DNA of 64,000 nt, taken from contig CM076139.1 in assembly GCA_038025085.1 (NCBI GenBank), positions 24,908,807 through 24,972,806 of the forward strand. Direction: 5' to 3'. Origin of the DNA: Tetragonia tetragonoides (lineage: Eukaryota > Streptophyta > Magnoliopsida > Caryophyllales > Aizoaceae). Position numbers and translations under genes: made by a program. Position 1 is the stretch's first letter. Every line of letters starts with the position of its first letter. Shown piece by piece: positions 10,991 through 23,162 of this stretch. Under the pieces are notes generated by a model, which was not told the origin of the DNA, did not search any database, and was given only the letters and a program-made list of their open reading frames with translations.

Positions 10991-13900
10991 GTTGCTTATT
11001 TGGAATGTTAGAGGCTTGAATGGCCCAAACAAGCAGAGCGATGTGGCCCTCTACTGTAAAAAAAATAAATGTGGATTGGTGGCATTTCTTGAAACAAAAA
11101 TTAGATTAGTTAATATGGAAAAATGCAAAAATAGTTTCATGCCAGAATGGGAATCTTTTAGCAACCACAATGAACACAGACATGGTAGAATATGGATTAG
11201 GTGGTTACCTAATTATTTTCATGTTGATATTATTTTTTCCTCTGTGCAAATGGTGATTTGTAATGTGAGAAACAAGGAAGGGAAAAAGGATTTTGTGGTG
11301 AGTTTTGTATATGGAATGAATGAGAAAGAAGATAGAAAGCAATTGTGGAAGGACATTAATGATTTTGCAACTATCTGCAACAAACCATGGATTGTTGGGG
11401 GGGATTTCAACAATGTTTTGCTACTTGGGAACAGACAAGGTGGTTTGCCAGTTACCTTTGCTGAAATCCAGGATTTTAAATCCTGTATGGATAGTTGTTT
11501 CCTCACTGAAATGAGCTGGTCTGGGTGCCCATTCACCTGGAACAATAGGCATGAAGGGAGCGAAAGAGTATACTCTAAGATAGATTGGGTTTTTGTCAAT
11601 AGTTTATGGATGCAGGAGTTTGACCAGTGCACCCTACAGTTCATGCCAGAGGATGTATCTGATCATTCCCCTATCTACATAAATCTGCACAAAAACCAAA
11701 TTATAAATAAAACCCCCTTTAAATTCTTTAATATGTGGTGCCTCCACTCCGAATTCCTAGCCTTGGTGCAGCAAGCATGGAATTGTAGAACACATGGTAC
11801 TAAACTGTTTAGGGTTTACCAAAAACTGAAAAATGTGAAACAGGCCTTGAAAAAGCTTAACAGAGCTGAATTTAGTGATATTTTAGTACAGACTGATATT
11901 GCTAGATCAGTGATGAATCAAGCACAGGAAGATGCAAGCAAAGAGCCACTGAATGAGCTACTGCAGAAGGGAGAAATTCAGGCTAGGAAAAGGTTCAATG
12001 ACCTAAACCTGGCAGCTGAGACATTCCTTCAACAAAAGAGCAAGGCTAGATGGGTGCAACTGGGAGATGGAAACAATCAGTTTTTCCATGCAATTATGAA
12101 ACAGAGAAGGCAACAAAACAGATTGCACTCCATCAAGACACAAGAGGGCATCTTATTGGAGGATAAAGATTTGATTATTGAAGAATTTGTGGGGTTTTAC
12201 AGGAAGATGCTGGGGGTATCTGGCACCAGAGGCACTACAGCAGAGGAGAGTTTCTTTACAGCAGGGAAGAAATTAAATATGCAACAACAGATGAGCATTA
12301 GTGATCCAGTGACTGCTGAGGAAGTACAGAGAGCTATGTTTGACATTGATAAGAATAAAAGCCCAAGCCCTGATGGCTTTGGCTCAGGCTTCTTCAAGGA
12401 AGCATGGAGTATTGTCGGGGAAGAAGTGTCCAATGCAATTATAGATTTTTTTGAATCCTCTAAAATGCTGAAAGAGGTGAATGCAACTAACCTTTGTCTT
12501 GTGCAGAAAATAGGGAACCCTGAAAAAGCCTCTGATTTTAGACCTATAGCATGCTGCAACACCATATACAAATGCATTTCAAAGATCCTATGTGGGAGAT
12601 TGGCAACAGTGCTACCTGACCTCATCTCTGTGAACCAGGGTGCCTTTGTGGCACAGAGGTCAATTGTGCACAACATCATGATATGTCAGGACCTAATCAA
12701 GCACTACAACAGGAAGCAATCCTCACCTAGATTCTTGATGAAGATAGACCTGAGGAAAGCTTATGATACAATCCACTGGAGTTTTATCAAGGAGATGCTG
12801 CAAGGGTATGGATTCCCAATTAAGTTCATTGGATGGATACTTGAATGTATACAAACTGCAAGTTTCAGCATCAACATAAATGGAGGGGTACATGGATTCT
12901 TTCTTGCTAAACGTGGCATCAGAGAAGGAGATCCAGTATCCCCATTGATATTTGTGCTGGTCATGGAGTATTTCTCAAGGATTCTGAAAATAGCATGTAG
13001 GGACAAAAGCTTCAGCTGGCACCCCATGTGCAAGGAACTAGCTTTGAGTCACTTGTGCTTTGCTAATGATTTGATGTGTTTCTGCAAAGCAGGCCCTGAA
13101 TCTGTAAGTATTATGATGAATTGCATAAATTACTTTGCACAAGCTATTGGTCTGTATGCTAATAAGGAGAAATCTAACCTTTACATAGCTGGTGTGGATG
13201 AGGAAACAAAAAGAGAATTGTTAGCATTATCTGGGTTCAGGGAGGGTACATTACCTATGAAGTATTTGGGAGTCCCACTTTCACCATCTAAATGGAGTAA
13301 AATTGACTGTGAGTGCTTGGTTGATAAAATGACCAAAAAATTACAGATATGGGCCTCTAGGAATCTATCATATGCAGGAAGAGCTCAACTCATAAATTCT
13401 GTGCTTTTCTCTATACATGTGTACTGGTCTAGCATTTTCATAATGCCTGCAGGGGTACTTAAAAATATAGAACAAAAATGCAGATATTTCTTATGGGGTT
13501 CCACTGAGCAGAAGCATAAAACCAACCTCGTGGCATGGGATATAGTATGCAGACCTAGGAAAAATGGGGGCATAAACATAAAAAATTGTAAATGGTTTAA
13601 TTTGGCTCTGAATGGAAAACATATCTGGGATTTAGCCACAAAAAAAGATACCTTGTGGGTAAAATGGATAAATGGGATATATCTGAAAGGCACCAATCTC
13701 TGGGACTATGCACCAGTGTGGGGTGCCAGCTGGTACTGGACCAAACTCAACAAAAGCAAGAGCTATTTCCAGGAGCATTACACATCCAGAGGGGTCGGGA
13801 AAAGAGATGCAGATGGTTGCTATACAGCTGCAAGGGGATATAGCACTTTGATGGGAGATATGCCTAAATATAGACATGCCAATCTGATTTGGGAAAGAGT

Positions 13901-14375
13901 AACAATGCCAAGACACAGCTTCTGCCTATGGTTGGCTCAATAGGGGAGATTGTTAACTAAGGACAGATTGCAGAAAATGGGCTTCCTGAATGGAGATGAT
14001 GTATGCAACCTGTGCAAAGCAAAGCCAGAAGATCATAATCACCTTTTCTTCACATGTAATATAGCTGCAGGTGTTTTAGAGCAAGTGAGAAGCTGGTTAC
14101 AGATTACATCAAGAACAAACACAATTCAGAGCTTGCTGAACTGGATAAGTGGGCAGAAATGCTCAAATTTTAGGAAGGAAGTGTATGCAGCTGGGATAGC
14201 AGCAGCAGTATACTGGCTGTGGAGAAGCAGGAACATTAAACATTTTGTAGGAAGCACTCTTACTGAGATGCATACCATGCAGCAGATCCAACAACCAATG
14301 AGGGTCAGAATACAACAGTGCAGCAGAATGAGAAAAATCAACAGCAAGGACAAAAAATGGCTAGAAAGAATTTAA
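10983..14375 (+). pseudogene. LINE ORF2 full length, one stop, catalytic Asp lost (FADD to FAND)
   Basis: 1130 codons with a single stop, TAG at 13941-13943 (CAG/CAA in sisters). The APE-like endonuclease has WNVRGLN, FLETKI, GGDFNNV, KIDWVF and SDHSPI. The RT has motif A KIDLRKAYDTIHW, motif B KRGIREGDPVSPL (Gln to Glu) and motif C CFANDLMCF. Residue 695, the first Asp of the catalytic pair, is Asn (aat at 13065-13067), a G-to-A change, so the enzyme would be inactive even without the stop. NKSPSPDGFG also differs from the usual SPGPDG. The zf-RVT motif is CNLCKAKPEDHNHLFFTC. Confidence 0.94.
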
Positions 14376-15254
14376 TTGCTCTTGCACCACAGAAGACTCA
14401 GGTAGAAAGACAGAACTGCACCAGATGATGAGACAGCAGGACATCAGTACCTGTATAGAAATCAAGACAATGGATAGCAGGAGGAAGACAGCAAACTGTG
14501 ATGCAGGAAAAAAAGGGAAGATATATCAGCTCAGGAAGAATGCCCCAGCAGAGGACATTGAGGAAAAGGGCTCCAGGAAGGATACAGAAACAGATTGTTA
14601 CAGAGAGACTCTGAATCAGAACAAATGCAGTTGTGCAGGAATTCAGGCAGCAGTTTTCAGCAGCAATGCAGCAATGCAGCAGGATGAGAAAGATCAACAG
14701 CAGGGATAAAAAATGGTTAGAGAGATTTTAAGCTGATCTGTGTACCACAGCAGACCCAGCAGATAGGCAGGACCAGACTCCAGGAGAGGTTTTTGCAGGA
14801 AAAAATAGAAGGAATGCAGGACTCCAGTACCTGTACAGGGAGCTAGACAGTAGAGTGATGTGGATCAGCTTGAGTGGGCACAGCAGGTAGATGAAGCAAG
14901 AAAGAAGGAGGAATGAATCAGCTCCTGGAAGTTTTTGTTGTAATATTTTTAGATATATATGTTTTTGTATTTTGCTGTAAGTCAGAAATAATTTTTGCAA
15001 ATTGTAATGTTTACAGAGATGGTGAGAAACAATTTTTGCAAATTGTAATGTTTACAAAGCGGGTGAACCACTGTCTGTAGTGAGTTGCACCAGATTGAAG
15101 GGATGTAAGGTAAAAGAGGGATGTAGGAAAAAGGAACCCTACCTAGTAGGTGGCCTTGGATCTGCATTGCCTAAGGACTGTAATCTTGTTACATTACAGA
15201 GAGCAATAATACAATTTCTGACTTGCACCAAAAAAAAAAAAACATTGGCGTCGT

Positions 15255-16355
15255 TGTAATAATTTAGGCCGAGTGAGGAACAAACAGAATCCAGCAGATC
15301 AGAAAGGCTAGAAGAAGTTGTAATAATTTAGCTCATTATGTTTTTGTATTTTGCTAAAAAAGGCAGCAGAATTCAAGAAGGAAACAGAAGCAGGTGGCAG
15401 AACCTAGGCTGTGAATCAGGCAGCAGGTTCTAGCAGGTGTGTTAGATTGCTAAAAATGGGTTTTTTGAGTGGTGATGCTGTTTGCAATCTGTGTAAAGCA
15501 AAGCCAGAAGACCATAATCACCTTTTCTTCAGCTGCAATGTGGCAACAGGTGTGTTAGATCAGCTGAGATGCTGGTTGCAGATTACACCAAGAGCAAACA
15601 CAATTCAGGGCATGCTGAACTGGATAACCAGGCAGAAATGTTCAATTTTCAGGAAAGAAGTGTATGCAGCAGGGCTTGTAGCAGCTGTATACTGGGTATG
15701 GAGAGGCAGGAATATCAAGCACTTTGTGGGAAGCAGTCTATCTATATCACAGACCATGCAGCAGATACAGCAAACAGTGAGGATCAGAATACAGCAATGC
15801 AGCAGGCTGAGAAAGATCAATAGCAGGGATAAAAAATGGTTAGAGAGATTTTAACTGATCTGTTTACCACAACAGACCCGGCAGAAAGACAGGACCAGAC
15901 TCCAATAGAGGTTTTAGCAGGAAAAACAGAAGATATGCACGGCTCCAGCACCTGTACAAGGATCTAGACAGTAGATTGATGTAGATCAGCTTGATGGGCA
16001 CAGCAGGCAGTTGAAGCAAGAAAGAAGGAGGAATGAATCAGCTTCTGGAAATTTTTTGTTGTAATATTTTTAGATATTTATGTTTTTGTATTTTGCTGTA
16101 AGTCAGAAATAATTTTTGCAAATTGTAATGTTTACAGAGATGGTGAGAAACAATTTTTGCAATTTGTAATGTTTACAGAGAGGGTGAACCACTGCCTGTA
16201 GTGAGTTGCACCAGGATTGAAGGGTTGTAAGGTAGTAGAGGGATGTAGCAAAAAGGTACCCTACCTAGTAGGTGGCCTTGGATCTGCATTGCCTAAGGAC
16301 TGTAATCTTGTTACATTACAGAGAGCAATAATACAATTTCTGACTTGCACCAAAA
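15255..16355 (+). mobile_element. LINE copy L06, truncated and chimeric
   Basis: It lies between targets acattggcgtcgt (15242-15254 and 16356-16368). Its first ~185 bp (15255-15440) are 3' UTR sequence almost identical to the start of L07 (16369-16555). It then switches to the ORF2 C terminus and a complete L17-like 3' UTR (hairpin 16260-16272, very short poly-A 16352-16355). A 3' UTR piece in front of the coding part is the wrong order for a simple LINE, so it is a template-switch or recombination product. Confidence 0.88.
15441..15854 (+). pseudogene. ORF2 C-terminal fragment (zf-RVT) in L06
   Basis: This is the final ~135 codons of ORF2, nearly identical to the end of the L17 ORF2: KMGFLSGDAVCNLCKAKPEDHNHLFFSC, LRCWLQITPRANTIQGMLNW, KINSRDKKWLERF and the normal stop TAA. 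The frame also happens to be open upstream into the non-coding chimeric part (from 15411), which is not part of the protein. Confidence 0.87.
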
Positions 16356-16368
16356 ACATTGGCGTCGT

Positions 16369-17014
16369 TGTAATAATTTAGGCCGAGTGAGGAACAAACA
16401 GAATCCAGCAGATCAGAAAGGCTAGAATAAGTTGTAATAATTTAGCTCATTATGTTTTTGTATTTTGCTGAAAAAGGCAGCAGAATTCAAGAAGGAAACA
16501 GAAGCAGGTGGCAGAACCTAGGCTGTGAACCAGGCAGCATGTTCTAGCAGGCAACAGGAACCAGCAGAATGCACAGGAAATTAGAAGGTGTTGAAGCAAG
16601 AAAAAAGGAGGAATGAATCAGCTTCTGGAAGATTTGTTGCAGAAACTAGGATGTGAACCAGGCAGCAGGTGCCAGCAGACAACCAGTGACAGGTTGCTGG
16701 AGAAAAGCAGAGCAAGGAATGAAACATGAAAACAGAAGATTTGGAAAGCTAGAAGAAGTTGTAATTTCTAGTTTATTATGTTTTTGTACTTTGTTGTAAG
16801 TCAGAAAAGATTTTTGTAATTTGTTATGTTTACAGAGATGGTGAATCACTGTCTGTAGTGAGTTGCACCAGATTGAAGGGTTGTAAGGTAGTAAAGGGAT
16901 GCAGGAAAAAAGGAACCCTACCTAGTAGGTGGCCTTGGATTCGCATTGCCTTAGGGCTGTAATCTTGTTACATTACAGTGAGCAATAATACACTTTCTGA
17001 CTTGCACCAAAAAA
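16369..17014 (+). mobile_element. LINE copy L07, 3' UTR only
   Basis: A 5'-truncated copy made of 3' UTR sequence. It lies between identical acattggcgtcgt targets (16356-16368 and 17015-17027), a clean 13-bp duplication. Hairpin at 16917-16929, poly-A about 17009-17014. It is the last member of the L03-L07 head-to-tail array. Confidence 0.92.
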
Positions 17015-17331
17015 ACATTGGCGTCGTGTAAAACCGCCCTTACAAGCCTATCATAGACCCAATAATCGACCCTGGGGGTCACCCATGTCCCCTACGGTTC
17101 TCCCGTGCGATATGGGGTGAAAATATTAACGTCGAAAACTTTGCATCCGGAGGCCCAGAACACGTCGCCTACAGCATTCCAGGAGCCCGGTTGCCGTTTT
17201 TACCCAAAACATTTTCAGGGGGGGTCTATCATTGCCCTAGGGGACTCTCAGTGCCCCGGGAGGGGAACCTTGATCCCGAAACTCCGATATCACACATGTC
17301 GCTCGTTTTCGGACCCTAACATTGGCATCGC
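17015..17331. repeat. Satellite unit between L07 and L08
   Basis: One unit of about 304 bp with all family landmarks, starting with acattggcgtcgt and followed by target acattggcatcgc (17319-17331). Confidence 0.9.
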
Positions 17332-17412
17332 ATCGAAAATGCTCATCGAAAATGCTCTCTCTTCTCTCAACCCAGGCGCACGATAATCTCTTGCTATCTT
17401 GCTCCTAGTTTA

Positions 17413-18854
17413 ATGGTGAGGAAGGAAAAAGCACGACGAAGGGCTGAGAAGGAAGGTACTGGTTCAGTGAATGAGGTGCAAGCGATTTCAGAAACAACGA
17501 TGGAAATTTCCTATGATTTACATAGTTCTCAAAGGCCTAATTTTGGTAGAGTAGTTCGTAACCTAGCGAATGAATTGAATGCCCCAGAAATTCTCACTCC
17601 GGGTGTTCAGAATGGGTCTGTGAACCAAATTGAATTGGCTCGCGAAAAGATCAACTCTTGGTTGTCACAACTGTAGGAAAAAGCAAAATCAAGAGGTTCA
17701 TGGGCGGATGAAGCTGAGGCAGCAGAGCAGATGAGTTCGTTGGATGATGAAATAGGTAATCCTACTGACTGGGACAAATTTGATATCTCTAACCAGATGA
17801 GTTCGTTGGATGATGAAATAGGTGTAGAACCTATGATTGTTGATGGGAAACCTGTTGGGGAGATTAAATTGGATGATATTAAGTCTGAAATTGAATACTA
17901 GAGTCAGGCTTTAGTATGCTATGTCTAGGGGGCTAGACCACCTGTGAGTGTCTTCAATGGTTTCCTATGACGTATTTGGGCTAATAGGGGTATGAAGAAG
18001 ATTGTCATGATGCAAAATGGTATTGTTCTGGTTCGTTTTGATACTTTGGAGCAAAGAGATTCAATTTTGCAAGAGGGGATATTTCATTTTGATAATAAAC
18101 CTCTGATTGTTAGACATGGTCTGCAAATATTAATTATGCAAAGGAGGAATTGCATTCAGTACCTATTTGGGTAAAACAACCACGTTTGGATATCAAATAC
18201 TGGAATGCCACAGGCTTAAGCAAAATGGCTAGCCTCAATTGTAGGCCTATGATGAAAGACAAGAACACTGAGATGAAAGTGGGGGTAAACTTTGCAAGGG
18301 AGCTGATTGAGGTAGACATTGAGTCTGCCTTCCCTGACAAAGTCCATTTTCGTAATGAGAGGGGTGTTATAGTGGAGCAACAGGTAGACTATGACTGGAA
18401 ACCTATAGTCTGCAAGTTCTGTAGGTAGTATGGGCACATTGAGGATGTTTGCAGGAAGAAAGCAGGCACTCTGGAGAACCTGAGACCTGATAATGGTGTC
18501 ACTTGTCAAAGAACTCCTCCTGCTAGGAATGTAGCTAGACCTGTTGCAGAGGCATATGGGCCACCAGCAGTTGGAAGGCAGCAGCACTGGATACCAGCTG
18601 GTAGAGGCAGAGGCAGGGGCAGGGGCAGGTTAGGATATAGGCAGAATGTACAGAGAGGAGGTGGTGTTGGGAGGCAGAATCCTAGACTAGAAGTTGTATT
18701 CAGGGTTAATGGGCATGTTCAGACTCTAGAGGGAGTGGAAGCTACACCAATCCATAATTCCTTTGCGAGCTTGTAGGAGACACAGGTTGAGCACCCAGCT
18801 GAAGCTGAGCTGCAGGGAGGTGAGAAGCACATACCTCCTGTGGGTCATGGATAG
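17413..18854 (+). pseudogene. V-type LINE ORF1, several stops and a 30-bp duplication
   Basis: Starts MVRKEKARRRAEKEG. TAG at 17674-17676 ends the first open part. A ~30-bp block (gatgagttcgttggatgatg...) at about 17729-17757 is repeated at about 17795-17823, replacing conserved sequence. Further on are SGFLRRIW-region stops, a frameshift near 18120, and TAG inside the knuckle (CKFC R-stop YGHIEDVC) at 18427-18429. A Gly/Arg-rich stretch (18600-18680) and the family junction ATGGATAG (18847-18854) close it. Confidence 0.88.
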
Positions 18855-21800
18855 CTTATGCATATGGAATGTCAGAGGCCTCAATGGGCCTAATAAGCAG
18901 AAGGAGGTATCTCTATTTTGCAATGTAAATAAATTTAGTTTTGTTGCATTTTTAGAAACAAAAATTAGATGAAATAATTTTGAAAAATGCAAAAAAAAAA
19001 ACGTGTTAGAGGGGTGGGGATCTTTTATTAACCTTGATGCTCATCACTTGGGGAGGATCTGGCTAAGATGGCAACCCCAATACAATGTGGTGGTTGTCTC
19101 TTCCTCAGCTCAGATGGTAATTGTCAAGATTAATGTTGTGAGGATGAAAAATATCTTCTATGTTAGCATAGTTTATGGTATGAATGACAAGGAGGATAGG
19201 TAGATTTTGTTGAGGGAGCTACATGATTTTTCCAGGGGATGTTCAGACCCTTGGATAATTACAGGAGATTTTAATAATGTTTTGAAGCTTGATGATAGAC
19301 AAGGGGGGGTTGGTGTGACTCACAGTAAGGTGGTTGATTTTAAATCATGCTTAGATCAATGCCTCTTAACTGAGCTTGCGTGGTCTGGATGCAAATATAC
19401 TTGAAATAATAGGCATGAGAATGGGGTGAGAGTTTATTCCAAGATAGATTGGGTGTTTGCAAACTGCTCCTGGGCTCAGGACTTTGATCAGTGCTCTGTA
19501 AAATTCCTTCCTGAAGGGATTTCAGACCATTCTCCAGCAATTATTGAATTGCAGGCCAGTATGCAGATGAGGCATGGGAAATTCAGATATTTCAGTATGT
19601 GGGGTAAAAATGCAGAGTTTATTAATATTGTGCATAAAGCTTGGAGCACTGACTGTGCAGGAACCAAAATGTTCAAGCTGTATCAGAAATTGAAGCATGT
19701 TAGATATAGCTTGAGGAAATTAAATAGGAGAGAATATTCAGATATCCTGACTAGAGTTGATGAGGCCAGGGATGCAATGCACAGGGCACAAATTGCTGCA
19801 AACAACAACCCTGCAGATCTTTGTTTACGACAACATGAACATCAGGCAAGGAAGAAATTTTGCGAAATTAATATTGCTGCTGAGGAGTTTTTAAAGTAGA
19901 AAAGCAAGATGAAATGGGTTCAAGTGGGAGATGATAATACCAAGTTCTTTTATTCCATTTTGAAGAAAAAGCACCAGCAAAATAGAGTTTATTCTCTAAA
20001 GAATGCAGCAGGGGAGACTATATCAGGACAGCAGGAGGTGATGGGAGAAATCATCTCTTTTTATAAGGGGATGCTTGGGGTCAAGGAGACTAGAAGAGTA
20101 CAAGCTGCAGATTTTATTTTTCAGCCTGGTTATATGCTAAACTCACAGCAACAATTGAGCCTTATTCATCCAGTTACAAAAGAAGAAATTAAGGGTGCTA
20201 TGTTTGATATTGACATTGATAAAAGTCCTGGCCCAGATGGTTTTGGGAGTGGGTTCTTTAAGGAATCTTGGAAGGTGATAGGGGATGAAGTATGTGAGGC
20301 TGTTCAAGACTTTTTTCTGTCTGCAAAAATGTTGAAGCAAGTCAATTCCACAACTCTGTGCCTTGTTCCAAAAGTTGAGAACCCTGAATTGGCTTTTGAC
20401 TTCAGACCCATTGCCTGCTGTAATTCAGTTTACAAATGCATCTCTAAAGTAATTTGTGGGAGGTTAATTAAGGTTCTTCCTGACCTGGTCTCTCTTAATC
20501 AATGGGCTTTTGTGGCTAATAGATCAATTGTGCACAACATCATGATATGCCAAGACCTCATTAGGCATTACAGGAAAAAAGGTACCACTGCAAGATGTAT
20601 TATGAAGATTGATCTACGAAAAGCATATGATACAATTCATTGATCATTTTTAAAGGAAATGTTGGAAGGGTACAGATTCCCTAAGAAATTCCAAGACTGG
20701 ATCCTTGCCTGTGTGAAGACTGCTAGCTTTTCTATTAGCTTGAATAGGGCTGCTGATAGGTATTTTGAAGCTAAGAGGGGAATAAGGCAGGGTGATCCTA
20801 TCTCACCCCTGCTTTTTGTTCTAGTAATGGAGTATCTCTCAAGATTGCTGAAGCTGCTAGGGAATGACAGACTTCCATTGGCATCCTATGTGGAAAAATG
20901 TGGGTTTAAACCACCTATGTTTTGCTGATGATCTCATGGTGTTCTGCAGAGCCAATGAATCCTCAGTTACCAGAATAATGGAGTGCTTCTCCTACTTCTC
21001 TCAAGTAACTGGACTGAAGGCCAATGCAAGTAAGTCTAATATGTATGTTGCTGGGGTTGATGTAGGGGTTAAGTTGAGATTGATGCAACTATCAGGTCTC
21101 CAAAAGGGTAGCTTCCCTATGAAGTACCTAGGAGTTCCATTGTCACCATGAAAATGGAGCAAAGCTGATTGTGCCTGTTTGGTGGAGAAAATCACAAAAA
21201 GATTAAACATTTGGGCTTCAAAAACTCTATCTTATGTTGGTAGAACACAGCTAATTAATTCTGTGTTGCTATCTTTGCATGTATATTGGGCTAGTATTTT
21301 TGTACTGCCCACTGGAGTTTTGAAGGAAATTGAGGCAAAATGCAGGCAGTTTCTGTGGTCAGGAAATGACCAGAAAAAGGGGAATAATCTGGTAGCTTGG
21401 GACCTGGTGTGTAGGCCTAAAAGAAATGGAGGATTGGGTTTTAAACATTATAAACAGTTTAAGTTTTCATTGAATGGAAGACATCTGTGGGATTTAGCGA
21501 CAACAAAAGACAACATGTGGGTCAAGTGGGTTAATGAAGTGTATATAAAGGGTCAGAACATGTGGCAATATGATCCTCACCAAGGCGGTAGCTGGGCTTG
21601 GAAAAAAACTTCACAAGATAAAGGACCTATTTAGGCAGGCTTATAAAGCAGATAACTCATGGTCCCTTACAGCACATGGTGGTTATACAGTTAAGAGTGG
21701 TTATAACCACTTGATGGGTGATATGATCAAGATGAGGCATGCACAGTTTATCTGGGGGAGACTGAATGTACCAAGATATAGTTTCTGTTTATGGCTTGCT

Positions 21801-22226
21801 CAAGCTCAAAGGCTGTTTACAAGGGATAGAATGAAGAGATTTGGGTTCTATCATGGTGACATGGATTGCCCTCTATGCACTGGTCATGAAGAGTCTCATC
21901 AACATCTATTTTTTGAATGTGAGAAATCCAAGAAGCTGTGGACAAAGGTGAAGACATGGATAGGATGCAGTGCTAACAATTGTGATATTGCAGGTGTTTT
22001 GAACTCGATTGGGTGCCAAAGAGGGAATAAGCTTCAAAGAGAAATTACTGCAGCTGCAATTGCTGCCCTGACTTACTGGATATGGAATGCTAGAAATGAA
22101 GCTTGTTTCAAGAAACTGATGCTTACCAATGAATACATTTTACAGCAGGTCCAGTTTGCTGTGACAACAAAACTAGCTGGTTACAGGATAAGGAAGCTGA
22201 CAAGAGCAGAGAGAATTTCTTTGTAG
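18847..22226 (+). pseudogene. V-type LINE ORF2, about six stops and two frameshifts
   Basis: Full-length but dead ORF2. In-frame stops are TGA 18970, TAG 19201, TGA 19402, TAG 19897, TGA 20641 and TGA 21149 (first base); several correspond to CAG or TGG in other copies. Frame changes occur near 20870 and 21600. The endonuclease signatures WNVRGLN, FLETKI, GDFNNV and SDHSP, RT motif A KIDLRKAYDTIH, RQGDPISPL and FADDLMVF are all still readable. The zf-RVT CPLCTGHEESHQHLFFEC is distinct from the young copies. Confidence 0.9.
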
Positions 22227-22551
22227 AAGATTAGTTAGGGGTTTATTCTTTTTCTGCTTTTATTTTGTTTTAAAATCAGGAAGTTTCAGCTTCATGTGTC
22301 CTTTGTAAAAAAAAAGGGGGGGTGGGGTTGTAGTTTGATGATTAGTAGGGCAGGGTTGTTTTGCTGTGTAGTAAGGTGTGTAAGGTGCTGGTATTTCTGG
22401 TTTGTTAAGGTTTGCAGTGTAATGTAGATCAAGGTTGGAGGAGTGAGTGCGTACCCTACCTAGTAGGTGCCGTACTTCCCTCTAATGCCTCTAGGATGTA
22501 ATAAGTTATTTCCTAGTTTTAATGCAACTACTAACTTTCACCAAAAAAAAA

Positions 22552-23162
22552 ACATTGGCATCGCTTAAAACCGCCCTTACAAGCCTATCAAGGACCCAAT
22601 AACCCACCTTGGGGGCCTCCCATGTTCCCTACGGCTCTCCCGTGCGATATGCGACCAAAATATTAACGTCGAAGACTTTGCGTCCAGAGGCCTAGAACAT
22701 GTCGCCTACAGCATTCCCGGGAACCGGTTGCCGTTTTTTCCCAAAAACCTTTCAGGGGATCTATCATGGCCCTAGGGGACCCTCGGTGCCCCGGGAGGGT
22801 CACCTTGTTCTCCGAACTCCAATATCACACATCTCGCCCTTTTTCAGCCCTAATATTTGCATCGCGTAAAACCTCCCTTACAAGCCTATCAGAGACCCAA
22901 TAACCGACCCTGGGGGCCTCCCATGTCCCCTAGGGTCTCCCATGGGATATGGGGCGAAATTATTAACGTCGAACATTTTGCGTCCGGAGGCCCAAAACAC
23001 GTCGCCTACAGCATTCCCGGGGCCTGGATTCCGTTTTTGCCCAAAAACATTTCGGGGGGTCTGTCATGGCCCTAGGGGACCCTTTGTGCGCCGGGAGGGT
23101 CACCTTGATCCCTGAACTCCGATATCACACATGCCGCCCGTTTTCGTGCCCTAACATTGGCA
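22552..23162. repeat. Satellite: two units between L08 and L09
   Basis: Units at 22552-22852 and 22853-23153. The second begins with the decayed target atatttgcatcgc and has not been hit. A shortened target (acattggcac, from 23154) precedes L09. Confidence 0.9.

Larger units (their letters stand above)
9503..15241 (+). mobile_element. LINE copy L05, full length
   Basis: A full-length element of 5.7 kb: 5' UTR 9503-9585, ORF1 9586-10990, ORF2 10983-14375, 3' UTR 14376-15229 and poly-A to 15241. Its left target is acattggaatcgc (9490-9502) while the right one is acattggcgtcgt (15242-15254). The two differ, so the present flanks are probably not an original pair. The 3' UTR contains a second copy of the ORF2 tail (about 14671-14731) and then an L17-like 3' UTR with hairpin 15138-15150, which suggests a composite tail. 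Confidence 0.95.
17332..22551 (+). mobile_element. LINE copy L08, full length, old V-type subfamily
   Basis: A full-length but decayed copy of a divergent subfamily whose ORF1 starts MVRKEK rather than MGKKEK. Identical targets acattggcatcgc at 17319-17331 and 22552-22564 give a 13-bp duplication. The 5' UTR start has a small tandem duplication (catcgaaaatgct twice, 17331-17356). The 3' UTR (22227-22542) is unrelated to that of the young copies over most of its length but keeps the hairpin (22455-22467) and ends ctttcacc plus poly-A. Confidence 0.93.

Noticed and set aside
12197..12679. Minus-strand frames of 120-160 codons opposite ORF2 (also at 10327, 11219, 49334, 53888, 56525)
   Set aside because: They are mirror frames of conserved coding sequence and recur only where ORF1 or ORF2 is conserved; there is no independent motif.
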